A stretch of DNA of 58,028 nt from DATIJP01 sp964569185 (GCA_964569185.1 CAZMTP010000003.1:1-58028), one strand, 5' to 3'; positions 24,796-34,793 are shown, counted from the stretch's first letter. Numbers and translations are program-made. The notes: generated from the letters alone by a model not told the origin.

Positions 24796-25350
24796 ATGGC
24801 AACTGAATACAAAGTTAACTTTCAAGATCATGGCGCTTCTTTTACACTGGCTCCTAATGCAAATTGGTCTGTTCGTTATCATGGTGGGGCCTCTTTAATT
24901 AGAGAATTTTCTTTCAATAGTGAACGGCCAGATTCCTTTTTTCATAAATTTAGCGTATTGGGATATAAAAGTGGAAAAATTGCTATAAGTCTAACCTACT
25001 CAGATACTGCTTCTAAAGTTCAAGAACAGTTTGAAGCCCTTATTTTCGATTCAAAGATTCCCAAAAATAGTGTCTACTGCGCAAATACAAATGGGATAAA
25101 GCAAGTATTTGAATTTTTCATCGAATTTAATAAGCTTCCTGAAGAAAATTTACCATTAGTAAGAAAATTGATTGAGAATTCAGATTGGCAACAAGTAACA
25201 CCATTAACTGCAGACGATAGTGCAAGCCTTACAGCTCAAAAAAGTGCATATGAGGAATCGTTGAACCCAAAAACGTGGACAGATTGGATTCTAAGAAAAT
25301 TATTTAGCAATGTATTTTGCTACTATCCGCGGCAATTGGAAAGGTGCTAG
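24796..25350 (+). CDS. hypothetical protein
   Basis: A 184-residue protein with a good GGAGG ahead of the ATG. It has no signal peptide or membrane segment. The N-terminal two-thirds look like a beta-rich globular domain (FTLAPNANWSVRYHGGAS, GKIAISLTYSDTASKVQEQF); the rest is mixed helix, with a short aromatic tail (FCYYPRQLERC). I do not recognise a family. It stands alone between a repeat copy and the MOMP-like genes and may be lineage-specific. Confidence 0.6.
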   Translation: MATEYKVNFQDHGASFTLAPNANWSVRYHGGASLIREFSFNSERPDSFFHKFSVLGYKSGKIAISLTYSDTASKVQEQFEALIFDSKIPKNSVYCANTNGIKQVFEFFIEFNKLPEENLPLVRKLIENSDWQQVTPLTADDSASLTAQKSAYEESLNPKTWTDWILRKLFSNVFCYYPRQLERC

Positions 25351-25528
25351 CAAAAAGGCATTGAATCGAAGTGTCTAGTGCTTCGAAATCCTTAGGTTCA
25401 TATTGAACTTTCTTAGGTTCGATGGAATAAACAGGGGAAATCTTGTCTGCCATTTTGCAGCGACACGGCAGATCTTCTTTTACTTCACTAGTGATCTGTG
25501 GTCTGTAATCGCAACTTAAAATTTTCAT
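25304..25528 (-). CDS. possible 74-residue hypothetical protein
   Basis: A frame starting at ATG 25528 encodes MKILSCDYRPQITSEVKED and continues with two cysteine-rich bits (LPCRCK and a C-terminal KIHC). A TATAAT lies 9-14 bases upstream of the start, but no -35 and no Shine-Dalgarno sequence of note. It overlaps the 3' end of the hypothetical gene on the other strand by 47 bases. A longer version of the frame to 25795 would run through the MOMP-like gene and is unlikely. Real or not is uncertain. Confidence 0.3.
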   Translation of the reverse strand: MKILSCDYRPQITSEVKEDLPCRCKMADKISPVYSIEPKKVQYEPKDFEALDTSIQCLFASTFPIAADSSKIHC

Positions 25529-25567
25529 ACCTAGATCTTTATTATAGTTTTTAGTAATTTCTTTAAA

Positions 25568-26341
25568 ATGCAAAAATTTATCGCCGCTTTTTCTTTGCTC
25601 TTTTCCCCTCTCTTTGCGCTCTATAACGGAAACCCTGCAGAACCAGACATGATCGAAAAAGGTTTTTTTGTTTCGGAATGTTTTCCAGTCAATGTCAAAC
25701 TGGGATACCAAGGGGATTTTGTGCTGGACCGCTTTTTGAAAGCGCGCGAAGGCGTTAGTTGTCGCGTGGATCGTTTTCAATCCCGCTCTGATCAAGGTGT
25801 TGTCACACTTAATATTTACAACACATTTGAAATGTATGGATCTTTAGGAGCTATGGATTGTGAATTTTCATTGCGCCCGCATAAGGATGGAAAACGAAGA
25901 GAATTTCAGACCGACTATCGGCTCACCTGGGGCGCAGGAGGAAAGCTTTTGATTTTTAATTGGGAACAGGCCACTTTCGGAATTGATGGGAAATACCAGA
26001 GGGGCTATCCCCATGTAAAATGGGATAGCATTAATGGAGTTGCCTTTAGCTCTGAGTCGAGAGTGGAATATCGAGAATGGCAAGTGGGCGGCGCTGTCTC
26101 CTATGAATGTGATCTGCTGATTCCTTATGTGGCAGTTAAATTTTCCAATGTGGATACAACGGTGGACCAGATTGCAGGAAATATGGAATTGGGAACATCC
26201 AGATTTAAAATGAAAAGCCGTCACCAAGTAGGCATGAGTTTGGGTTGTTCTTTGTCCACAGGTAACTATTTTGATATTAATATAGAAATCCAATTGATAG
26301 ATGAACAAGGAATAACTCTTGCTGGGAATGTGCAATTCTAG
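25568..26341 (+). CDS. short chlamydial MOMP-family outer-membrane protein
   Basis: A 257-residue outer-membrane protein. After the signal peptide MQKFIAAFSLLFSPLFA the mature start is LYNGNPAEPDMIEKGFF, which strongly resembles the chlamydial MOMP (OmpA) mature N-terminus with its GNPAEP. It then has alternating barrel strands (GGKLLIFNWEQATFGIDG, VSYECDLLIPYVAVKFSN) and a C-terminal phenylalanine (AGNVQF). Classical MOMPs are about 390 residues with four variable loops, so this is a short, loop-poor relative, distinct from the two Legionella-type porins at 6.6-9.3 kb. The next gene starts 15 bases later and is another barrel protein. Confidence 0.75.
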   Translation: MQKFIAAFSLLFSPLFALYNGNPAEPDMIEKGFFVSECFPVNVKLGYQGDFVLDRFLKAREGVSCRVDRFQSRSDQGVVTLNIYNTFEMYGSLGAMDCEFSLRPHKDGKRREFQTDYRLTWGAGGKLLIFNWEQATFGIDGKYQRGYPHVKWDSINGVAFSSESRVEYREWQVGGAVSYECDLLIPYVAVKFSNVDTTVDQIAGNMELGTSRFKMKSRHQVGMSLGCSLSTGNYFDINIEIQLIDEQGITLAGNVQF

Positions 26342-26356
26342 TAAAATCGCGCGGTC

Positions 26357-27601
26357 ATGAGATTTATTCGTACTCTATTTTTAGCAACTTCTTTTTTGCT
26401 GCTTTCAGAAATCGCATATGCCGATACTGTGGAATCAGGACGCGATCTGGAAGATCAGGACATCCAAGCATTGCGTGACTGGATCAATACAAAGAGACAA
26501 GTTTCTCTTAAAGAAATTGGTGGGGATCTCTCAATAAGTGGCGAGGTGCGCACCGAATTTCAGACAGCCTGGGAAGATCGCAATGGCAAAAGTCAGCGTG
26601 GCCCCCATAGTGAGACAGGCCGTGGCGCGCAAGGATTTGATATTGAAGTCAATTTGATGTTGGATTACAGGACTGAACGGACCTGGTCTTCGATTAAAAT
26701 CGAATTTGATAACGATGCGGGCGTGTTCAATGGATCGCTTGGCAATATTGCTTTAGAAAGAGCCTATTGGGGTGTGCGTCTTGTCGATGGCGAAAAATAC
26801 AACATCGATATCGAAGCTGGCAGAAGAAAAATGCTTACGATTTTCGATTCTAAAGTACAATTTAGCTCTTTTTTTGATGGCATTGTGTTGCGCTATGATC
26901 ATGCAATTGAAGGTATAGGTGATTTTTATCTTCGTACTGGTCCTTTTGTAGTCAATGAACAGGTCAATCAGTTTGCCTATATTTGGGAAATGGCCCTATT
27001 GAATATCGCCAATACTGGAGTCTATACCAAATATTCGATTGTGGACTGGGATACAAAGCATTATGCCAAAAGTTTTGTTAATGATCGTTTCCGCTTTTTA
27101 GTGAACCAGTGGATTGTGGGCTATAGATTGCTAATTAAAAGCATTAATAAGGTGATGCTTGCCTATTCTGCTTTTCTCTATAATCCGCTTGCAAAACGGC
27201 TCGATGTTTCAGACCATAAACGGGCCAATATGGGTGGCTACATCGGCTTTTCTTTAGGCCAGCTCAGAAAGCAGTGGGATTGGGCGCTCGATATCAATTA
27301 TCAGGTCGTTCAGGCTCAGGCAGTTCCTGATTTTGATTGCTCTGGGATTGGCCTTGGCAATGCTAATAAATCTGGCTTTTATACAAAAACATTAAATCCA
27401 GTCGATGGCGGCGGCGCCTCCACTCCTGCTAATGCTGGGGGCACTACCAATTTTCGTGGCTTTTCCATTACCTTTGATCTGCTGCTGACCGATAAATTGG
27501 ACATCCAGCAAATGTACCAACAGACGATCACTTTGGACTCCGATATCGGCCCTTTCCGCCGCTTTAAGCAATACGAGATCGAATTTATTTACACTTGGTA
27601 G
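26357..27601 (+). CDS. outer-membrane beta-barrel protein, conserved chlamydial type
   Basis: A 414-residue protein with a signal peptide ending at about AYADTVESG. A helical N-terminal segment (DLEDQDIQALRDWINTKRQVSLKEIGGDLS) precedes a barrel whose strands carry many aromatic residues (WALDINYQVVQA, YEIEFIYTW). The C-terminus ends in W, a common barrel-closing residue. I recall related chlamydial outer-membrane proteins with the same helix-then-barrel layout but cannot assign a name. It is 15 bases downstream of the MOMP-like gene and so probably in the same operon, and overlaps the convergent transporter gene by 13 bases. Confidence 0.8.
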   Translation: MRFIRTLFLATSFLLLSEIAYADTVESGRDLEDQDIQALRDWINTKRQVSLKEIGGDLSISGEVRTEFQTAWEDRNGKSQRGPHSETGRGAQGFDIEVNLMLDYRTERTWSSIKIEFDNDAGVFNGSLGNIALERAYWGVRLVDGEKYNIDIEAGRRKMLTIFDSKVQFSSFFDGIVLRYDHAIEGIGDFYLRTGPFVVNEQVNQFAYIWEMALLNIANTGVYTKYSIVDWDTKHYAKSFVNDRFRFLVNQWIVGYRLLIKSINKVMLAYSAFLYNPLAKRLDVSDHKRANMGGYIGFSLGQLRKQWDWALDINYQVVQAQAVPDFDCSGIGLGNANKSGFYTKTLNPVDGGGASTPANAGGTTNFRGFSITFDLLLTDKLDIQQMYQQTITLDSDIGPFRRFKQYEIEFIYTW

Positions 27602-29310
27602 TTAGTTTTGCTGAATTTGATCACAGCAGAGCGAAATTTCAGCTCTTCAAATTTCACAAAAATGAAATCATGCACTTCAATTTTTGTCAGCTGGCTTAGG
27701 AAAAAAGGCGGCGGAAAACTATCAATCGAAATCCCTTTCTTTAGAAAAATGCAGGGAAGGGAATCTTCAGGCACTTCAAATTTTTTATTCTTAACAATCT
27801 CATTCATCTTTTTAAGAGGAATCAGATGGATCGAATAAAAAAGTTTTAAAAAAAAGTGGTCGCCCTTTGCAGGAAAAAGAAAATAGATATTAGGGAATAT
27901 ACTGGAAAGAAGACAGGCTTTCAGCCAGGTGCCATTTTGCAAAATAAGCAAAGGAAAGGGGGATTTATAAACTAAATTAACATCGATAAGTTCCAACTTA
28001 AAAAAGGGCCGCAACAGCTTTTTTGAAATATAGTTTAAAGAAAAATCGGACAATCTAAAGAAAATAAATAATGAATAACCTAGTGTGACAAGTCCCATCA
28101 TGAAAAAGCTTTTGGCTGACGTAAATCCGATCATTTCATTGAAAAAATAGAGTGCAAAAGAGGCCACTAGCACGCCGCAAAAACTTAAGAAGTTGGTCGC
28201 TCCAATGGCATGCCCGCGCTGCTCTTCGGGGCTAAAGACTTGGATATAAGAATCAAAAGGAATAATAAAGGTACCTCCAAAAAATCCTAAGAAAAAGAGG
28301 CAGATCACCACGGCAGCCAAATGGGAAGAAAAAATAGCGAGCAGAAAAAATGCAAGTGCAATGAGAAATCCAGAAAAACAGGAGAGGCCTATTTCGATAT
28401 TTTTTTTAGAGACCCGCCCCGCAATAAACGCCCCTAAAACGATTCCCATAGCTGTGGAAAGAAAAAGATATCCCCCTGCAATCTCCGTTAATTTTAAGGA
28501 TTGGATCGCAAACGGAATAATATTGAGCTGGGTGAAAGAGCCGATAAAGAGGAAAAAAGCGGAACTGCACATAGCGACAAGCAGATGCTTTTTTTGTTTG
28601 CAAATTTTTAATGTTTCATAGATCTCTTGCAGGAAAAAAGGGTTGATCTTCTTTTTAATGCCCTTCGGTGGAATGTAGCGGATCCCAAAAGTAGAAATAA
28701 ATCCGGCAATGGCAATCAGAAGGCAGAAAGCGCCGACAAGCACAAAATGGCGGTTGGTAATCTCGGTCATGAAAGAAGCAAGAAAGGTACCTGCGATAAT
28801 GGCTAAATAAGTAAAAGAAGTGATCAGGCCATTGGCCTTTGGGACCTGACTCCGCGGAACCAGTTCCGGAATGATGCCATATTTGGAGGGGCCAAATAGC
28901 GCCTCCTGCGTAGTCAGTAAAAAAAGAAGACAGTAGCCCCCTACGCGGCTTTGGAAGGCAAAAGCAAATAGGATCAGGCCCATCACCAAAATTTCTGCCG
29001 CCTTAATCCCCATAATCAAGCGGCTTTTGCTAAAACGGTCGGCTAAGACGCCTGCAAGGGATGAGAAAAGGAGAAATGGGATCACAAAAATAGCGCCGGT
29101 TAAGGATAGAATGTTGTTGGCTTTTTCTACGCCTTCAATATCAATAAGGAAGAAGACCAGCACTAATTTGTAAATATTTTCATTTAACACGCCTAGAAAT
29201 TGAGACGCATTTAAAAACCCCAGAGAGTGGCGGTCCGGTTTTGAAAAGCCGGGAAGCTTGGATAAAAAACGTTGAATAGAGGAAAATTGGAAAAACGACT
29301 TTTTAAACAT
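27589..29310 (-). CDS. LplT/YgeD-like MFS transporter with C-terminal cytosolic extension
   Basis: A 573-residue protein. Residues 1-410 form a 12-helix major-facilitator transporter of the LplT (YgeD) type, which in other bacteria flips lysophospholipids into the cell. Visible motifs are LNASQFLGVLNENIYKLVLVFF at the first helix, the loop 2-3 signature GVLADRFSKSRLI, and GPSKYGIIPELVP. The last 160 residues are not membrane-spanning; they look like a remnant or variant of an acyltransferase-type domain (VNLVYKSPFPLLILQNGTWL) as in LplT-Aas fusions, but I see no HX4D motif. It is divergent from recC across only 25 bases. The ygeD-recC order is the one I recall in Chlamydia. Confidence 0.82.
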   Translation of the reverse strand: MFKKSFFQFSSIQRFLSKLPGFSKPDRHSLGFLNASQFLGVLNENIYKLVLVFFLIDIEGVEKANNILSLTGAIFVIPFLLFSSLAGVLADRFSKSRLIMGIKAAEILVMGLILFAFAFQSRVGGYCLLFLLTTQEALFGPSKYGIIPELVPRSQVPKANGLITSFTYLAIIAGTFLASFMTEITNRHFVLVGAFCLLIAIAGFISTFGIRYIPPKGIKKKINPFFLQEIYETLKICKQKKHLLVAMCSSAFFLFIGSFTQLNIIPFAIQSLKLTEIAGGYLFLSTAMGIVLGAFIAGRVSKKNIEIGLSCFSGFLIALAFFLLAIFSSHLAAVVICLFFLGFFGGTFIIPFDSYIQVFSPEEQRGHAIGATNFLSFCGVLVASFALYFFNEMIGFTSAKSFFMMGLVTLGYSLFIFFRLSDFSLNYISKKLLRPFFKLELIDVNLVYKSPFPLLILQNGTWLKACLLSSIFPNIYFLFPAKGDHFFLKLFYSIHLIPLKKMNEIVKNKKFEVPEDSLPCIFLKKGISIDSFPPPFFLSQLTKIEVHDFIFVKFEELKFRSAVIKFSKTNYQV

Positions 29311-29335
29311 ACGTATAGATTATCATTTTTTTTAA

Positions 29336-32185
29336 ATGCAGGAAACTAGCGTCGCATTTTTTAGTCATCGCTTTGAAACTCTAACTGAGTATTTCATTCG
29401 AAATTTTTATGATTTTTGTGCCAACCCCTTTGAAAAAAAATTGGTGGTTGTCCCCCATTTTTCGATGAAATCCTATTTAATGCAAACGATTAGCAATCAG
29501 CTGGGCATCGCTGCGGGATTAAAAATAGTGACCCTTTCACAAGCTATCGGGACTCTTTTTGCAGCAGAAAAAAAGATCTTCCCCAAATTTTTAGAACTCT
29601 CACTTTCCATTCAGCATGAGCTTTTATCGTTACTGGATGAGGGCGGGGAAATAGCAGAGCCTTTAGTCGATTATCTGCAGTCTCCTTCTAGTTCTTTAAG
29701 AATGGCACAACTTTCTGATTTGCTGAGTCTAACTTTTTTAGATTATAGCGAGTATGGCGGCATTTTTTTACAAAATTGGCTGCAAGAAAAGGGATGGCAG
29801 CAGCAGGTGTGGAAAAAGGTATTTGCTTCCTCGACTTTCCATTATAAAGAACTTTTGCGAAAAAGTAGTTGTTCCTATTCTTTACATCTTTTTGGATTCC
29901 ATTTTATTCCCCCCCTCTATTTCCATTTTTTTAAAAATAGGAACGCCTCTTTTTATCTCTTTTCTCCCTGTCAAACCTATTGGGCTGACCACTATTCTGA
30001 CAAAGAGGGAAATCGATTCCTTGCTAATTGGGGCAAAGTGGGCAGAAAATGTTTCACAATGATTTTGGATCAAGATTTACATTGTGAAGAGACTTATCCT
30101 TTGATTGATTCCAATACGACTCTTGGAATGATTCAAAAAGCGATTTTAGAGGATCAGCCCACGCCCGAAATAAAAGAAGATGGCTCCATTCAACTGATTG
30201 CCGCCTCTTCAAAGCTAAGAGAAATTGAACTGTTGCATGAAAACTTGAGTGCTCTTTCTTTGGAACCTCATCAGATAGCAGTTTATGCACCCGATATTAA
30301 TGTCTATGCTCCTTATATCCATGCTGTTTTTTCTCAAAGCCATTTGCCCTATTCGATGGCTAACCTAAAAGCTTTTGCGCAGTCGCCTCTTTTACAAGCA
30401 TGGAAACAGCTGATGCAGCTCCCCCAAGAAAGATTTAGTAAGGAAGCGGTCCTAAAACTACTTTCCTTTGCCCCCTTTAAAGAGAAATTCCATTTATCTT
30501 CAGAAAATATCGCTACTTTTGCTTTCTGGATGGAGCACGCAGGAGTGCGCTGGGGATCTGATAGTATGCAGCGTCAACTGCTGCTCTCTCAAATGGAAGC
30601 GCTGGAAGATGGCCAGGTGGGTACATGGGAAATGGGGATGGACAGACTCCTTTTGGGAATTGCAAAAACGGATGAGGGGCTCATCCCGCTCAGTGAAGTC
30701 GAGCTTTTTAATCAGCTGCTTTGCATCCTGCGCGCATTACAGCAAGATTTAAAGCCTCTTTTTGATGGAAGCGAGCGCTCTATCCCAGACTGGATAGACT
30801 TTTTTGCAAAGTTGCTGAGCTCCTATTTTAATGAAGAGGGTGGATTTCTGCAGGAATTGCGCTATTTGCGTGAAGCCACCGCTCATTTAAATAAAAATAG
30901 GGTCTGTTATGAGGCGATTGAACGGATCTTAAGCTCCTTTTTTGATAAAAAGCAGACCAGATTTCAAGCACCCCATTTACATGGAATTCAATTCCGCTCG
31001 ATTATCTCTGGCGGGATTTTTCCAGCAAAAGCGATCTATCTTTTAGGCATGCAAGAAGGCGCTTTTCCAAGAAAAAATCGTTTTAAATTACACGCTCCAG
31101 AATTTCATAAAACAGGCGACTATCGCCCCACACAAACAGAAGAAGACCGATTTTTATTTTTGCAACTTTTGCTCTCAGCAAGAGAAAAGCTGTTTTTGAG
31201 CTATCAAAAAATTTCAGAGGAAGAACAAACTTTTTTGCGCCCCTCTATTTTAATTGAAGAGCTTCTTCCCGCGTTCAAAATCGAAGAAGAACCAGCACAT
31301 TTTACGCCAACATCTGCAACATCGCCGCTTCTTCCTGAGCTCTATTTGCCTTTAAAAATGGAGGCGCAAAAAGAAGATCTTAACATTAATTTAGAACAAT
31401 TGGCCTCTTTTGCTAAACATCCGCTCCTCTATTATCTGCGCCAAAAGCTGCAGATGAAAATCGGTTCTTTTGAAAAAAATGAGGAAGAAGAAGAATTTAT
31501 CCTCTCTTCTTTATCCAAAAAAAAATTAAGAGAACAGGCGTTGCGCATGCCATTAGAGCAGCTTCTCCATGAGGCAGAAATAAAAGGCGCACTTCCTCGC
31601 GCGCTTTTTAAAAAAGTGGCCCTGCAAACAATAAAAGCAGAAGTAGAAAATCTAGAGGAACATTTAAACCATTTTGGGGTGTCTAAAGAGCAGATCCAGA
31701 CAGAAAAAATAGCATTAAAAGTAGTACTTAGCAATCAAAGCGTCATCACTTTAGAAGGCAGGCTTGAAGGGATCTCTCCTAAAGGACTTCTTTTCTATGG
31801 GGAAAACGAGCTAAGCGATCTTGTTAAAGTATGGCCTCTATTTTTAATCTATAGCATACAGAGGATGCCCCCCACCCTTCTTTTTACTAAAACAGGAGAA
31901 AGCAGAACTATTGCTTTGGCAGATCCTCTTCTAGCTTTGCAGCGCTATCTGGAATATTATCAGTTGGCCCTAAATTATGGTTCGCCGCTGATTCCAAAGC
32001 TGGCAAAGCCGCTGCTAAAAGGATCCATAGATGAACTAGAGAAAAAATTAGAAGAGCTGGTCTCTTCTTCATATTCCAATGATAAAACATTAAAATGGCT
32101 CTTTGACCGCGACAAACTACCTATCGCTTCTGCTATTTTTGAAAATTGGGTGGCTCTTTTAAAGGAGGTCCATGATCCCCTTTAA
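29336..32185 (+). CDS. recC: exodeoxyribonuclease V gamma subunit
   Basis: A 949-residue RecC-like subunit of RecBCD, which recognises Chi and steers the unwinding of broken DNA ends. It starts with the typical EHFRYE-type segment (RFETLTEYFIRNFYDFC, VVPHFSMKSYLMQTISNQLG) and holds the inactivated helicase motifs SPCQTYW, HENLSALSL and GMQEGAFPRKN and a C-terminal dead nuclease-fold region. It is shorter than E. coli RecC (1122 residues), as is usual in Chlamydiae. It overlaps recB by 14 bases, and recB has a strong AAGGAGG within the recC 3' end, so the operon is translationally coupled. Confidence 0.88.
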   Translation: MQETSVAFFSHRFETLTEYFIRNFYDFCANPFEKKLVVVPHFSMKSYLMQTISNQLGIAAGLKIVTLSQAIGTLFAAEKKIFPKFLELSLSIQHELLSLLDEGGEIAEPLVDYLQSPSSSLRMAQLSDLLSLTFLDYSEYGGIFLQNWLQEKGWQQQVWKKVFASSTFHYKELLRKSSCSYSLHLFGFHFIPPLYFHFFKNRNASFYLFSPCQTYWADHYSDKEGNRFLANWGKVGRKCFTMILDQDLHCEETYPLIDSNTTLGMIQKAILEDQPTPEIKEDGSIQLIAASSKLREIELLHENLSALSLEPHQIAVYAPDINVYAPYIHAVFSQSHLPYSMANLKAFAQSPLLQAWKQLMQLPQERFSKEAVLKLLSFAPFKEKFHLSSENIATFAFWMEHAGVRWGSDSMQRQLLLSQMEALEDGQVGTWEMGMDRLLLGIAKTDEGLIPLSEVELFNQLLCILRALQQDLKPLFDGSERSIPDWIDFFAKLLSSYFNEEGGFLQELRYLREATAHLNKNRVCYEAIERILSSFFDKKQTRFQAPHLHGIQFRSIISGGIFPAKAIYLLGMQEGAFPRKNRFKLHAPEFHKTGDYRPTQTEEDRFLFLQLLLSAREKLFLSYQKISEEEQTFLRPSILIEELLPAFKIEEEPAHFTPTSATSPLLPELYLPLKMEAQKEDLNINLEQLASFAKHPLLYYLRQKLQMKIGSFEKNEEEEEFILSSLSKKKLREQALRMPLEQLLHEAEIKGALPRALFKKVALQTIKAEVENLEEHLNHFGVSKEQIQTEKIALKVVLSNQSVITLEGRLEGISPKGLLFYGENELSDLVKVWPLFLIYSIQRMPPTLLFTKTGESRTIALADPLLALQRYLEYYQLALNYGSPLIPKLAKPLLKGSIDELEKKLEELVSSSYSNDKTLKWLFDRDKLPIASAIFENWVALLKEVHDPL

Positions 32186-34793
32186 TGTGCTTGACCCTTC
32201 CTTGGATATTTTTCGATCCTATTTTATTGAAGCGTCAGCAGGGACAGGAAAAACGTTTGCTATAGAGCAGTTGATTGTACGTCTACTCACGGAAGGAAAG
32301 GCGCCTCTTTCCATAGATCAGATTCTTGCAGTCACTTTCACACGTAAAGCAGCGCGCGAGATGAAGCAGCGGATCCATGCCAATTTGCAAAAAGCTGGTC
32401 TTCATTCTATCTGTTTTGATGAGACCCAGATCTTTACAATCCATGGCTTTTGCCACCAGATGTTATCGGAATTTGCCTTTGAAGCAGGCGTCAGTTTTGA
32501 AACAGAGCATCCCGATTCGCACAATTACCAGGAGCTTTTGCGCCAAACGATCCATGACTATTTTGCGATTGGATTGCCAGGAAAAGATCCGATTGAAATG
32601 GAAAAAATTTTGAAATCGCATCGTTCTAATTGGGATGCTTTGGTCCAGACCATCGCTAAAAAAATGCTGAATTATGAAAAAGAAGAAAGGCTGATAGGAG
32701 AGATCATAGAGGAATGTAGAAAGCGCTTTATTAGGGCAAGCCAGCAAAAAGAGATCGACACTCCCGATGGAATATTAAAAAAAATGGCACAGGCACTTTC
32801 ACGCCCTGCTTTTGTGCAAAAAATCAGACAGAAATATAGAGCAGCCATTGTAGATGAGTTTCAAGATACAGATCCGGTGCAGTTTGCTATTTTTAAGCAG
32901 CTATTTTTAGATGATCCTACCTGTCTTGTCTATTTTGTGGGCGATTCCAAACAGTCTATTTACGGATTTCGCCGTGCCGATCTTTACACCTATTTGAGTG
33001 CGGCCGAACTTTTCAAAAATAGAGGCTACTTAGAGACAAATTTTCGCTCTACGCCTAAACTTGTTGAGGCGCTGAACCTTCTTTTTTCGTCGACCTATGG
33101 CTGGAATACGCTTCCTAAATCTCACAGTCCACTTTCTTATTGTAATGTGAAGGCAGGAAAATTAGAGGCAACTGAACTAGAAGATGGCCAAGGCAGCATC
33201 CATTTTCTCCTTGGAAAAACAGCCTTGGGTAGAGGGCGTACATGGCCGCCTAAAGAATTTGAAGAGAAGATACTGTTTCCTCACCTTGTCAATCAGATCT
33301 GCGCACTGAAATGCCCGCTTTCAGAAATGGTGATTTTAGTGAAGGATCGTTTTCAAGCGGCACGACTACAACTTTTTCTCACCTCATATGGAATCCCAGC
33401 CTCTTTTAAAAGAAGTCTTGTTGGATCCAGTGCATTTCAGGCGATGCACGATCTTTTGGGCTGGCTGAAATCTTTGCGCTCAACTAAAGCATTAAACACC
33501 GTTCTTGCTGGACCTCTAATTCGATGCTCTAAAGAAGAGCTTTCTCAACCTTCTCAAAAGATGGATGCTTTACAAGAACTTTATGTTCAAAAAGGATTTT
33601 CCGTTTTTATCAAAGCCTTTATGGACAGCTATCAAGTAGGGGATAGCGAATTTAGACAGCTGGCAGAACTTTTAATGGAAGAAGGAGAAGAGAGCTTTGA
33701 AACATTAGCTCTACTCGATCCAGAGCTAAGCGAAAAAGAGAGCTGCGCTGTATCGATCATGACCATCTTTGCTAGCAAAGGATTGGAGTTTGAAGTGGTG
33801 TTTGCCCTAGCGCTTGCCTCAAGACATCCTTCTGAAGAGCAAAATTTTGAAGAAAGAGATGCAGAAAAGATGCGCCAGCTCTATGTCGCGCTCACACGAG
33901 CTAAAAAAAGAGTCTATATCCCATTTATCTTTGACACTTCTGTAAAAAAAGTGGCTTTAGGTTCTGCTTCTCCACTAGAACTTTTTGGGGCGCGCTGGGA
34001 AAAATCATGGAACTTTGAGGAAATTTACAAGCAACTTCCCTTAAAACCAGAGAAAAGTCTTCCCTATTTAGAACGGTTTAGTGAGCAGACCTCTTTAACC
34101 TTTAAGTGGATGGAAGAAACGGCTATTTCTCGCCTTCATCTTCCAGAAAAAACGAAAGTAGCAGCCCCGCTTCCTATTTTTACTCCTTTTAAAGAAAATA
34201 TCCTGGTTTCCTTTACAGCTCTTGCGAAAAAGCAGCCTAAAGAGCCCACTCAAATTATTTTGCCTGCAGAAAAAACGATCCATTCACTGCCTTTAGGCAC
34301 CGAAACGGGCACACTGCTCCATGCAATTTTTGAAGAGATTTTTGAAGCCAGATTTATAGAGATCGACAAGATCATTTCAAAACGATTATTGCACACTAGC
34401 CTCCAAGGATGGGAAGAGATTGTTTCAAAGCAGGTCAAACAACTATTAACCCTTCCTTTAGAAGGGTTTTGTTTGCAAGATTTAAAAGAGTACGCAACAG
34501 AAATGGAATTTTTCTTTCCCAAAGATGAGCAGACAATAAAAGGATTTGCTGATCTTGTGTTCCGAGTGCACGGAAAATATTACCTTTTAGATTGGAAATC
34601 CAACTGGTTGGGCCCAACTGATCAAGATTACCATGAAGATAATTTGAAAAAAGCGATGGAAGAAAACGACTATTACCTGCAAGCCCAGATCTACACTGAA
34701 GCAGTGAAACGATATGTAAAGCTGTTTGACAATTGTCCTTTTGGCGGCGCTTTTTATGTTTTTATTAGAGGGAAAACATGGATAAAAATATAA
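32172..34793 (+). CDS. recB: exodeoxyribonuclease V beta subunit (helicase-nuclease)
   Basis: An 873-residue RecB: a UvrD/Rep-type helicase fused to a RecB nuclease. Walker A EASAGTGKTFAIEQL is at about residue 18, motif II DEFQDTDPVQFAIF near 230, motif III GDSKQSIYGFRRAD near 257, motif IV TNFRSTPKL, motif V TIFASKGLEFEVVFAL near 530 and motif VI ALTRAK. The nuclease site is complete: KGFADLVFRVHGKYYLLDWKSNW carries the metal-binding Asp residues and the catalytic Lys. At 873 residues it is well below E. coli (1180) and below the chlamydial size I recall, so accessory subdomains are shortened but no motif is missing. The ATG lies after AAGGAGG and inside the end of recC. Confidence 0.93.
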   Translation: MIPFNVLDPSLDIFRSYFIEASAGTGKTFAIEQLIVRLLTEGKAPLSIDQILAVTFTRKAAREMKQRIHANLQKAGLHSICFDETQIFTIHGFCHQMLSEFAFEAGVSFETEHPDSHNYQELLRQTIHDYFAIGLPGKDPIEMEKILKSHRSNWDALVQTIAKKMLNYEKEERLIGEIIEECRKRFIRASQQKEIDTPDGILKKMAQALSRPAFVQKIRQKYRAAIVDEFQDTDPVQFAIFKQLFLDDPTCLVYFVGDSKQSIYGFRRADLYTYLSAAELFKNRGYLETNFRSTPKLVEALNLLFSSTYGWNTLPKSHSPLSYCNVKAGKLEATELEDGQGSIHFLLGKTALGRGRTWPPKEFEEKILFPHLVNQICALKCPLSEMVILVKDRFQAARLQLFLTSYGIPASFKRSLVGSSAFQAMHDLLGWLKSLRSTKALNTVLAGPLIRCSKEELSQPSQKMDALQELYVQKGFSVFIKAFMDSYQVGDSEFRQLAELLMEEGEESFETLALLDPELSEKESCAVSIMTIFASKGLEFEVVFALALASRHPSEEQNFEERDAEKMRQLYVALTRAKKRVYIPFIFDTSVKKVALGSASPLELFGARWEKSWNFEEIYKQLPLKPEKSLPYLERFSEQTSLTFKWMEETAISRLHLPEKTKVAAPLPIFTPFKENILVSFTALAKKQPKEPTQIILPAEKTIHSLPLGTETGTLLHAIFEEIFEARFIEIDKIISKRLLHTSLQGWEEIVSKQVKQLLTLPLEGFCLQDLKEYATEMEFFFPKDEQTIKGFADLVFRVHGKYYLLDWKSNWLGPTDQDYHEDNLKKAMEENDYYLQAQIYTEAVKRYVKLFDNCPFGGAFYVFIRGKTWIKI

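Noticed and set aside
25304..25795. Full-length minus-strand ORF of 163 codons
   Set aside because: The N-terminal half is antisense to the MOMP-like gene and looks like noise; only the part from 25528 is kept as a possible small gene.
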